Of a DNA stretch of 64,000 nt, positions 13,601-25,600 are shown in pieces (positions within the stretch are counted from its first letter, which is position 1; every line of letters begins with the position of its first letter). The notes under the pieces were generated by a model. That model worked only from the letters and a program-made list of their open reading frames with translations, had not been told where the DNA came from and ran no database searches. Location of the stretch: positions 85,869-149,868 of the forward strand of contig NMRB01000375.1 of NCBI GenBank assembly GCA_002633025.1, in the 5' to 3' direction. This DNA is from Notospermus geniculatus. Taxonomy: Eukaryota; Nemertea; Pilidiophora; Heteronemertea; Lineidae. The translations under genes and the position numbers were made by a program.

Positions 13601-16600
13601 GGTTTTCTCGAAAGGGTCTTGTTTCCTCCTGCATAATACTAGGTATTGTCTGTTTCACCATTGTATCTTCAAGTTTGAAATCTGTCGCTCCAGGTATATA
13701 TCACTTGGAGACGGTGAGAAGAAACGTCTTGAGCACGACGAAGACCGCCTCCTGTCCATCATCTTGTACAACATGGTCAGCTTCATGACCATGATGCTCG
13801 TCGAGAAGGGCGAGGTCAAGAAGAAGATAAGACGTATGCTCGGCAAGAGTCATATCGGGCTCATCTACAGTCAGGATGTCAACGACCTGTTGGATCAGCT
13901 ACACCATCTGGTCAGTACAATCGCTACAGCACTGCACAACAGGATAATGCCTGTTGGGATTTAAATCATCCCTGGCTCTTTGGGTTGTATTCATAAAGCT
14001 GTTCTATTGTTAGAACCGTCTTAGTCCGGTTCCAAGTGCAGTGGTTTACCACACTTGGAACCGGCCTAACACGGTTCTAATGATAGAACCACTTTATGAA
14101 TACAACCCTTTATGTCCATCGTATGGCTGTAGACAGTAAGCTGTGATCCAAGACAGTAAACCGTGATCCCTCATACCTTGTGCCTTTGCAAAGGCAAGTA
14201 AAAGACCCCATCCAGGTGAGGAACCTGAGTAGCTTGTGATGGCCTCGTCAATACTAGGGCTAATAATACATTGAAGTTGGTTTGAATACTGCAGTCAAGG
14301 CTTGTTCACTGACTATTGCTTGTTTTTTATATTTGTATCCAGAATGGCAACGACATTGACCTGAAGCCGATGGGCAGTCGCATGATGCAGAAACAGTCTT
14401 TTACAGTCCATTGGGGAACTGACAACACTGGAGATATGCTCTTCATGGAGGTAAGATCGACATGGATGGTGCCCACTGTAAAGGTGTTCAGATGAGGAAT
14501 GTGCAGTCGAGAAACTTGGTGGAGGAATTCATTAATGATTTCTGCTGCTGAAGTATTTAGCATTTAGTCCAAAGTCCAATAATCATGAACCTACACATCT
14601 CTTCAGGTCTGTGATGATTGTATAATCCTACGGAGTGTAACTGGCGCCATCTGCGATCGCTGGTGGTACGAGAAGTTGGTCAACATGACGTATTGTCCGA
14701 AAACGAAGGTGTTGTGCCTGTGGCGACGGCACAACGAACAAACGCAACTCAATAAATTCTATACAAAGAAGGTAAGTTGGTCATGAACTCTTCTGGGAAA
14801 TTGTTGTGTTGTAATAGGAGAAGTGGTCCGTTCATAGAATATCCCTGCTGTCCTTATGGCTGTCCAAGGATCAATGCTCTTGTCGGGTTTATAAGGTTTC
14901 TTTCTTCATTGCAGTGCCGTGAGCTCTACCATTGTGTGAAAGAAGCGATGGAGAAAGCGGCGACGAGAAATAATGGGAAAATACCAGGTGCAATTTCAGA
15001 GGGTTTGTTGCGGTGAAAACATGCTATGGCCCTCTATAGAATAGGCCAAAGGCTAGGGGTAATGATTTGTAACATTTGACCATTGCAGACCCATGTGATT
15101 TTGACTTTTAACATCATGTGCCCAGTCAAAGATTTCATTTGTCGCAAACCTAGTCTTCTTGTTTGAGTTGGACCAAACCTCCAGCATATCGGTACCTGAT
15201 ACTTTTCCTTTCAGGTCCCGAGTTGGGCGGTGAATTCCCAGTGCAAGACCTCAAGTCAGGGCAGGGTGGCCTGCTACAGGTGTGCATGGAAGGCATTGGA
15301 CTCCTCTTTGCGAATAGCAAGGTAAGTGTCATGTTGGGTGTATGGACATGAAACACTGTATCTGTAGTCAGCTCAGTAATGCTCGACGCAGACTGATCGA
15401 GGAAGAAGATGGGGTTAAGTTGATGTGGTTGTAAATTCTCCGAACGATGGTTGGGAGGTTTTGGTGATAACTGAATGAGAAAACTTGAGGCTTTGGATGG
15501 CCAGCAAAAGAAGCCCGCTATTGCTGACCACAGTTCTTGATCTCCTTTGATGATGTCAAAGGTAGAGAGTCCAGTTCAACTGGCTAAAGGTCTATGGCCC
15601 GTATTCCAGAAGCCTCCTACTCTAAGGTCCACTTCAAGATTTGTATTCTGTCCTGCAAACAGTAGCTAAAGGTAAACCTTAGAGTTAAGGAAGCTTCTAG
15701 AATATGGCCCTATACTTTAGCCCATGACTGCCAGTAATACTGGAACTTGCCTCTCCTTATTTCACGTCACCATAGAAATGGAAGAATGTTGGACAAGCAA
15801 GGCAATCACCTCTGTTCTTGCCATTGTATTGAGTTGTGGTAGTGCTTTGCACCTTTGAAAATGACTTTCAAAAGTTTCCTTACATTCATATCAAACATCT
15901 CTTCCTCTTTTGGTCTGTATTCATTGTTACATGTTGAGGCAACTTGAGTGCATGTAGTAAATGAAGCTTTGGCAAATTGGAAATCAACTCTATAATGTAC
16001 TAAGACTATGTCCCAGTGTATTCGACAACAGTAAATTTCTGCGAGATTCAAAGATAGACCCATATAAATTCTTCATAAATCGATTATATTTTGTTATCAA
16101 GCAAGATTTCCTGTTTGTAAATTCGAAACTGTCAAATATCCCTGTATAATCAGACTTCCTGGCCAAATCTCACTCACTCTCTGATGCACATCTCATTTCT
16201 CTGATTCCTGGTAAACGCTCTATCTCAATTATGAAGTATAACTACCGGTACTTGACCCGTGCTCTCCATAGAAAAATCGATGCCTTTTCATTGTGATTAC
16301 AACTAAAGTACTGATAGCATTTATAAATTCCTGAGTTGGAAACTTGACCTTCCTGCCATCTAGGTTGTCACGTTTGATGTCGACTCACGCTGCTTCAGTG
16401 AAATGTTCGTGGCACCAGCTGTAGCAAATACATCACCTATTTGTTGTCCTTATGACTGTTTGTCACTGATGGCCATCCCAACGTAGGTCCCACATTCCCC
16501 ATGTCCATCTCACGAACGAGATTACTCTCCTCATTCATGTCCTGTTGTTGACAACAAAGTGAAGAATGGCTGTTGATCATATAGTTGGTGTGAAATGGTG

Positions 16601-19600
16601 TCAAGGTGAAATTGAAATGAACTGTATTTTTGCTGGATCTCTGGATCGTACCCTACTTGTGTTGGCTGTGCTCATGTAGCTGTGGTTGTCCTCTGCGAGT
16701 GTTACCCATCAAGTATCAAAGGCCCATTGCATTGTGGGAGCATTGGTGATATGGTTAGAGCATTGGATTCATGACCAGGAGACTGCGGCAGGTCGGGGTT
16801 TGTTCCTTTGCAAATGATCAATTTCATACTTTTGGATCAAACATATCATGACTTGAAGGATCCCTTCAGAAATGAAGGATCCCTTCAGAAAAACAACAAA
16901 ATGTTCTTCCCACTTTCCACCAGATAAGAGATTTGGGGGTATCGGAGATTGAGTGAGGTATATGTCTAGAAAGTACATGAGAAAAAGCATGACTAGGTTG
17001 TGATGGGTTATAGTCACTCGACATGTAGATTTCCAGCTGAATCTTGTACCATTTATGATGAAATGTTGGAAGGTAGAGCAAATCTTCCAGTCTTAGTGGA
17101 GTTGTCCTCCTTGTCCCGTGACTGGTGAGGGATGTGTATGCCCAACCAGTAGTCAAGCTGGTCACCTGTGAGATTCTTTTTGCAAGTCAGACTGCTTCCC
17201 GTGTTGCAGAGAGGGTGACTCAGATTACACAGTACAGGTTGTCTAAATACCTCCTGAGTTTTCTTCTCTATTGCTGGAAACTTGCATGTCGAATTGATCA
17301 TTGGTAGGATGCAGAATGCATGGGATGACATGATGGTGATAGTTTTGTAAACTATGCCTCAAGTCAACAGAAAAAGTATTGGTGGGAGATCAGGAAATTT
17401 CTTCTCTTTACCTGTGGTATGATAAACTACACTTCACGTGAGACTGGGAGCACTTTGTGGCACTGTAGTGGAGTGCTAGACTCGTATCAGAGAGATTCCG
17501 GTTCGATTCTGAATGGAGGGGACACTTTTGCCCAAAGAATGTTTCTGGTTATCAGACAGGGGTTGATACATATTTGATACATGACATCAAGCTGAGGAGA
17601 GACTCCTGCTGTCTTAGAAAAACAAGTCCAGTCTGATGTTGACCTGAGGCATAGTATAGTTAATGTCACGTGTGTAATATGTCTGATCCACTCTCCAATG
17701 TTCACAGCCTGAAATGGACGTTGTATCACCACATATTTGGATATACGTTTTGAAAAACACGAAGTATTTCCCTAAATTTGATGGTTATCTTTGTCCATTC
17801 CAGGCTGAGCAGTTGTGGCTCTGTCCTTTCAATGCATTGGACCCTAGACTGTAGACGTATCCTAGTGACTATAAGCCAGTGCTTACCCTGTCCTGTCTCA
17901 GACCAGATGCCAGTGCTGTAGTTATAGACTCTGCTTGTAGGTGGCGTTGCTCACTTCAGCTTGACATGCTCCCCCTGAATGACCTTGACATGCTTGACCT
18001 TTGTCTTGACTTTGCTGAACAAGTGCATAAGTGCACTCAGTGCGTAAATTACACTGACCTCAACAGGTGACTAACCTTGACCTGACCGTGGTGTGACCTT
18101 CAACTGATGACTCAAACCTTGACCTGACCTTGGTGTGACCTTCAAGTGATGTCTCAAACCTTGACCTGACAATGGTGTGACCTTCAACAGATGACTAACC
18201 TTGACCTGACCGTGGTGTGACCTTCAACTGATGAATCTAACCTTGACCTGACTGATATGACCTTCAGCTGGCAGGTCTTCACATTGACTGACCTTCCTGT
18301 TTGTTGTTGACACTCCATTGTTATTGTTCATACAACTGTGGGCTAATCTGTCATGAGGATTTGAATCTATTGTAAAGTTGGAAGTTATGTAGGGTTTCTG
18401 TCACGCAAAACGAGACAAAGTGTGGAAATTTGTTTGTAGCTTTTTCTGTTTTACCTCATAGGGTATCTTTTTATGTAGAAAAAGGAGCATTTTTTGCAAC
18501 TTCTTCAACTTCAATAGAGACAAATAGCCATGCGAAAGCAAATGACAGAAATCCTGCTCAGTTGAGTTGTTTACCCTCAGTTCTCAAAGATAGTACCACT
18601 GTACCGCCCCGCCTCATCGTCTTAACATTTCAGCTGACCTTGACCTTCGAGACGCTGTGCATGTTGCTCTTGTTACTATGCGCATTAATCACTTCTATCA
18701 AATTTTTCTCATCTAATGCCTGCGCGAACGCCCCCTGGTAGTGAATGTGACACTGGTAACCCTACCTCCTCCACCGTGGCGCTTGCCTTCTCCTGCATGT
18801 CATCCAGTCGTATGGGGTTTAGCTTAGTCGGCTAGTGTAGGCACAGATAGTCAACTAACAGGTTTACCTAAACAGATCCATCTCAAAGTTCTAACGTGAA
18901 AAAAAAACGACAGATTCAATGAACTGTATTTTACTAAACTTTCTCAAATTCCTGGTATCATTTTGTTTTATTCTGCCCTGAAGTTTGTTTCTGCTCGACC
19001 TTGCCTGGAATTGACCTTGAAGGACAACCAACAATGGGTTGCAACCTAAAACGGTTGTAGCATGATAAACCATGTTATTGCAACACGCATATTCTCATCC
19101 AAAAACTTGATCTGTGGAATACTTCTTCCTCTACATTTGAAGACGTTTCAGTTCAGTTGGAACCCAAAATTGTTTGAAAATTAAACAAATATTTGTACAC
19201 TTTCCAACAAGAACATAAAATTGTGACAGAAATGTAGTCAGTTTGTTCCGAGTTGTCCAGAACATGCTCAGGGTGATTCCAGTCAAGTTTGAATCCAATC
19301 AAACCCTATCTTATCCTGTTCATGATCATCTTCTCATATTCAACCCATTATTGTCCGTCTGCTGCTTCCGTGGCAACAAGCATGTCTGTTCAGTTGATTT
19401 TCTTCCGTTCAGAAAAAGCAGAATAAACACCGAAACTCATCATGAATTTTGTTCTCGCTTATTCTTGTCATCGTCTCTATCAAGTGACTATCACCCAATC
19501 CTTGGGCGACAAGCCCGAACACCCGAATGTGCTACCAAAAACTGTGCTTCTAACCTGGGAACTTTTGAGATGGGCCTTTGACCTTTGACCTTGACCTAAC

Positions 19601-22600
19601 CTTGACCTTCTCCATTTTCTCTTTGCCTGCCACGTTGGTCACTGTGGGTTCAGGAATTTGAGGTATGGATGTTTTCTGTGTGCCTACTCCTTGTGGTATA
19701 GGCCATCTCTCAAGAGTTCTATCTTGGTGTTTAGAACATTTCCGTGATATGGTGTACCTTCATACATTACATAGTTTGGTTTCCAGATTTGCTTTTGTTG
19801 TTTTTCATTTATTTACTGCACATTGTCCTCATGTCTTAAACAAACCACGACCACTTGTGTGTGCCCATACTGCCCTCTTTTGGTGTCGGTCTAAACCATA
19901 TATAGCATCTTCACATTATGCATTTTGATTCATTTTTGGATGCGTCTTTCATTGTATGTTACAAAATTCTGGGTTAATGCGCTAAACATAAAAAAGGTCC
20001 GAGTTGTCACGTCACATTTTGCAAGAACTGCACTATTTGTGCTAAGATAGTTATGTATATCACACTAGCAGACTACAACCACTGTTTACTGTTTACCCGT
20101 CTGTGTGTCTTCCACCATCACTGTCTGTACGTGTTTTCTCTCCATGCACCGTCTAGATGGCATTCTGTGTAATGTGCTAAAAGTGTCCATGCATGTTGTA
20201 TAAACGTTTGTCTGTGACCTTCCACTGCTTTCTTGATGTCCATTTCAACTTATCTATTTGCTTCAAACGTGTAACTGTGTGCTTCACTGACTCATGTGTT
20301 TGAGAGACTTTATCTCCCTCTCTCTCCCTGCAAACCTAAGAGAAACCTAAGGGTATTCCAGTTGGAAGACTGCATGATCCACTTGTTAGAAACTACTCTC
20401 AATGTCCATTTAGGAACATCAGCTGGGTTGGAGCCATGATGAATACTTGACAATACACAAGAATACCGAGAGGTACACTAGAATACCAAGAGATACACTT
20501 GAATTTACTAGAATACCAAGAGATACACTAGAGTACCAAGAGATACATGTTGAATATCAGTACGTTGAGAACATGCAGTCAGGTTGGGTCCATGATGAAT
20601 ACTTGTAAATACAAAAGAATACCAAGAGATACACTAGAATACAAAGCGATACACTTGAATACACTAGAATAATCGAGATACATTGTATACACGTACGTTG
20701 AATGTATGTGTTCAAGTTTGCAATCTCATAAATTGAGGCAAAACAATTTGAATTGTTCTCACTCAGATTTCAGTGAGCTTTAATTCCTTTATGAAAGATG
20801 AGCTGGTTCACCTAGGTGACGGGAGTTTTGATGTTGAACCTCTTTCATATTTTACTAATAAAGAATTTATATCCACTATTAATTAAATAACCCTCTTTGC
20901 TTTAAAATTCATTCATCCAAATCTTTACTTCTCATCTTTTTTCATGCGTATACGTATGTTTTTAAACTGGGTTTGATTTTAGTGTTGTTCAACTTGGAGG
21001 CTCTATAAATATAACCTTTTACTTTGTCCACGGCTATCAGACAAAGGACTCCGAATGAACCTGGTCCGTAGAATAATATTCAAGGGAGAGTTGCAGCCCT
21101 AAAAGCAGCAATCTTGGAAGAACCCCCCCCAAAACCCTCACAAACCTAATGTTTTGGAACTAAGCTGTAATATTGCACACAAATATCAAGCCTTGTCATA
21201 GGTCAACACTCCCCAAACATTCTTGATACTGGCTTAGCAGACTCTTAATACTTGATTATTAAAATTTTTTTTTAATCATTTGTCCGAAACCATTCTTAAG
21301 TGGGGATTTGAAGCAGTTTATGGTGAATATTGAGTTGGTAACTGACTTCGGTAATTATCTCAATGGTCCTTATTCTGCCCATTTTGTTTTATTAAAAAGT
21401 TCATTTCGGTTATTTCTCTTCAAGCACTTTTACTTAAACAGCGTAAATTACAAATCTGTTTATGACCACCTTAAAACAGGGGCATTTTACCCAAAAAGTG
21501 GCTTCAGGTGATATGTCAACGACAGCTGTCAGATAAACCGTGGCCACAACGAGATCCAGATTTGTGCTGGTTTCAGCTGATATCTGGTTAACATAATGAT
21601 AACACTGTAACTGATTTCTAGTTCTTGATCAGCACTAAAATCAGACCCACTGTATTTTGAGGAAAAAAGGCTCAGACTAGTTCTTCGTAGGCCAGTTTCT
21701 CCCACGGGGGCAGCACCTGTATATACTTGAGATGAGCAACTTCATTCAAATGCAGTTGTTTTGGCTCTCATCTGTCGCAGGGTGCCTGTACATGCCTGCT
21801 TTGATGTTTATAGCAAATCAATTGTAACGCTACGTGACATTACCTTGCTGTTTTGGTGACAACGCCATCATGCATGGTGTGTGCTGCCCTCTTGTGGCAA
21901 AACACGGGTAAACGAAACAACTGCAAATAACATTCATCTCATAATAAACATGACGATCATGATCCGTGTAAAATGGCTTAGCCCTCTGTGTAACCCACCC
22001 CCATGCTGAATATCTTCCCTCTATAGATTATACCAATGCCGTACATAAACTCTGCCCTTCCCTTTGTTGTGTGCGCCTGGTTCATGTGTTACACTTCAGC
22101 ATGTACTGCACTCTGTTCACTGTGGCATCCTAGGTGGCTTCTATTGCACCAATCAAGACTGGACGACACCTGTCAATCATTACCAATTAAAATACCCTCT
22201 CATCTGAACTAGGGGCTTGCAAGAATTGGTTTCAAAATTTCAAATTTTTAACGACTTCCTTGCGTTATTTGCACCTCTCTTCTTATACCCCTTCTTCAGC
22301 TTGATATTTCTGCCCCCAACGTCTCTGTAAATCCAATTTTATCTTGTCCCCTGTGTTTCATCCACAAAAAAGTGACTTTACCAACATAAATGAAGCCAGC
22401 ATGGCCTGTTTTGCTCTGACCTCACTTAGACTGAGAAACCAGTTCTTGTGGGGTCCCCCTCTCAAGTGGAAGGGCCCACCTCACTTTGATTATTCACACA
22501 CAACACAAGTGGTTCTTGCCATGTATTTGTATCAGTACTTAAGTCCTGTGTGTGCTTGGTTTTATTTGCTGAAAATCCCCCATGATTTTATTTTCAGTTC

Positions 22601-25600
22601 TTTGTTGACCTAAGTCGTATCAAGAAATGTTACACCCAGAAAGGGGCAGTGTTTGTCCTAGAGGAATTTGGTAAGGCCACTCTCCGTAACTAACCTAGCC
22701 TCCTCCTTTTGGTTCCAAACTTTTCTTTCTCGTTCATATTTTCTTCAATTCATCGTAAGTTCATACATTTATTCAAGCATTTCTGCCATATTGCCTACTA
22801 ACCAAAACCTTCGCAACAACTCCCAAAGATGCTTGATGGACCTGGCGCTGCGGAGCAGTTTGTGGTGGTGGATTGTGCATTTGGAATCAAAGTAGAGTTG
22901 TCCTCTGAAGGGAAGAGTTCAATGTTCAACTGTGTGCCAGATTACCAGTATATTAGGCTGCGATTCCATAGGCTGTTCCCTTGTGGAATTTCCCTTGTTC
23001 CGTGGACTCGTGCCGTTAGGACAATGAGACCTGGCCTTGTGCCCTATGGGAACGGCCAGTGAGCAAATCAAATGTTCATTCTCTCAAGCGAACACGGAAC
23101 AGGGAAAAAGTGCACAAGCGAACAGCCTATGGATACGCAGCCTAAGGGACCCCTATGTATGATTGAAATGCATGAATAACCATTGCAAAACTGAAGCCTG
23201 TCAGAATGCCTTACATGCAGTTACGAGTCTGTCATATTCATGACATAGGCTTAATCATTGCAAGTGTTACATGACCTGTCACAGTGGGGAAAGACCTAAT
23301 GACGTAATACCAACAGTCAGATTACCTTGAGGAGTGTTCAGAGGACAATTCTATTGTGAGCAGAGTGTGTGGGCCTATTGTCAGCAGCACTGTCTAGAGT
23401 AGTTTGTGTTGGGGTGTGTGAATGTACATGTATGTAGGTTGTCAAACTGGTTGAAGTGTGGCATTAGAATGATGTTTGAGGTCTCAGGGGAGAGGAGTTT
23501 GTGTCCAACCTGCTGATAGAGGGGAAGGGTGTGAAGGTAAGGGTGCTCAAGTGTGTTGAAATATGTGTGTGTGGTTTTGTGTACCCCATGTCCTGTAGCA
23601 GGTCATGACATGATCGAGGACGGAAATCAATGACCATCCAAAGAGAAGAAAAGATCATTGAATCATCAGTTGGAACTGGCAAAGGTCATCCATGATGAAT
23701 TCACCAATTGGGAAAGGGCACTGAGTCATCCATGATCAATGGGAGACTTTCCTGCCGTTAGAGGCCACCACCAGTTAACGGTCCTAGGACGTCGCGAAAT
23801 TTGATGTCACAAGGAAGAAGTGCACGCCACGACGTCATCCATAATGACGTGGACGCCGTGGCTTACGTCTTGAACGTCAAATTTTGTGACGTTCTAGGAC
23901 CCCTAACAGGCGGCCTCTAACGGCAGGAAAGTCTCCCATTGGGAAAGGTGACGGAATCACCTCCGGATGAAATTTGCAGAGTCATGGTATGCACTCATGT
24001 GCCTTTTGCCAGCCGAATCTGATCATCACATGTACGTGCCTGTAAGTGTAATGTGAGCAGGTTGGTGGGCATCTAGGATCATTTTATCTTCTCGATACTG
24101 ATCTATGTAATGCAGCAATGAGTATGAAATGCAGCAATGAGTATGAAATGCAGCATTGAGTACCGGTATATGATTGCAGTATTGAGTATGAATGATACTC
24201 CAGCCCACCCGGTGCTTCTCTGTCGACAGGCCACGGTCACTCAAGCGTCGCTGTATCCTTTGCATTCCGCTTCTTGTCCGAGGTGTTTCAGTTCCGCAAA
24301 TTTGGGGAGGATGGCTGTGCTCTGATGTATCGAAGATGACCAACAGGTGGCATTTCAACTCGTAAATACTGCTAAATTTATTATAGAAATGAAACATTCA
24401 AACTGTATACGATTAAATCGAGCTGCTGGGCTGGGCAGGTGGGTCAGTGCTAAATGACATCATCATGCATTGTACTGAATCTATTGACTTCCAAGCATCT
24501 GCATTCTTCATTTACTTCACAACGAGTTCACCAGTTGCTGCTGTTGAACATCCTGAATGAGCTTTAAATCTTGATTTCCTGGTCTTGTCTGCCCCTGTCG
24601 GTCATCTTGTCTTTGGTGAGCATGGCCATCCAGATAGGTAAGCTTTCAACACTGCTTTTATCATTCTGTGAGGAGCCAGGGATGTCCTTTGACCTGTTGT
24701 CAAGTACAAAACTGGAATTGCAATATTGGAGGTATATTTTATGGAGAGTTTGCACCAGGAATCTTTGCTGGTCTGTCTATTGAGAATTTTGCTGTTCCAC
24801 TTTGAATAGCCAAGAAAAATTCACAGTTTCTGTTGCTTTTTGAAACGGGCTGAGCCAACAAAAGCTTTAAGCTGAAGTTCAACTAAGAGTATAGCAGCTG
24901 ATACAGCCGATGTCACATGTAGCTTGACATCCCTGGCTCCATTCCATAATCCATTGTTTGTGTATAATCTTCCCTTTCAGCATCTGAAGGTAAGCTTGGG
25001 GATGGTCTCTTGCTGTTTTACTTGTCGTCATTGTCCGTCTGCACCCATATGATTTACAGCATGGAATGCTGGGAAATGACTCGTCATCTGCAAAACTAAG
25101 CAAGACTCATTAGAAAAGTTGAAAGGTGTTAAACAAAACAGGGTTCATTTCAGGTGAGAGGTGTAACTGGCTGCAAAACAAAAGTTTAATAAGAATAGTT
25201 GAGGTGTAATTCTGGCCACAAAACAAAGTGGAGTTCATTAGAATGGTCGATTTCTACCTGGATTTACAGAGTGTTGGGACAGAATCTGGTCACTGAAGCA
25301 CTCTGGACGTGTCAAATTGGGTCAACTTGTCAAATACTTGAGTCAGTTACTTCTAACTGGCAGTAAACAACATTCCTTGATGGAAAAGGATGGACTACCA
25401 CACAGCAAAACAGAAAAGACCAATGAAGGAAGTCAACGGTGCTCAATTTTGATTATTTGTACATGTACTCTGATTTGGATGCTACAGAATGATTTTCGAT
25501 GTCTCCATATCCCAGCATTCCATGTCCATTTCATTTCACTAAAACATGACTTGCTTCTAGGTTGGAGGTAAATTCATTGCTTTCTTTTTCATGGCCGCCC

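Larger units (their letters stand above)
15322..22597 (+). other. MADD 7.3-kb intron
   Basis: Holds the MITE at 15594, two tRNA-like fragments, the TGACCT minisatellite at 18050, and from 20107 the start of duplicated block A. No exon supported between 15321 and 22598. Confidence 0.65.

Noticed and set aside
22829-23062. Frame starting [16 protein letters not shown], present in three repeats
   Set aside because: No good splice signals; its second half is a MITE absent from block B, and similarity follows from duplication.
24981-24989. 9-nt microexon candidate CATCTGAAG between cttttcag-like and gtaagc sites
   Set aside because: The paralogous copies read CATTAGAAG and CATCGGAAG; one has a stop, so no constraint.
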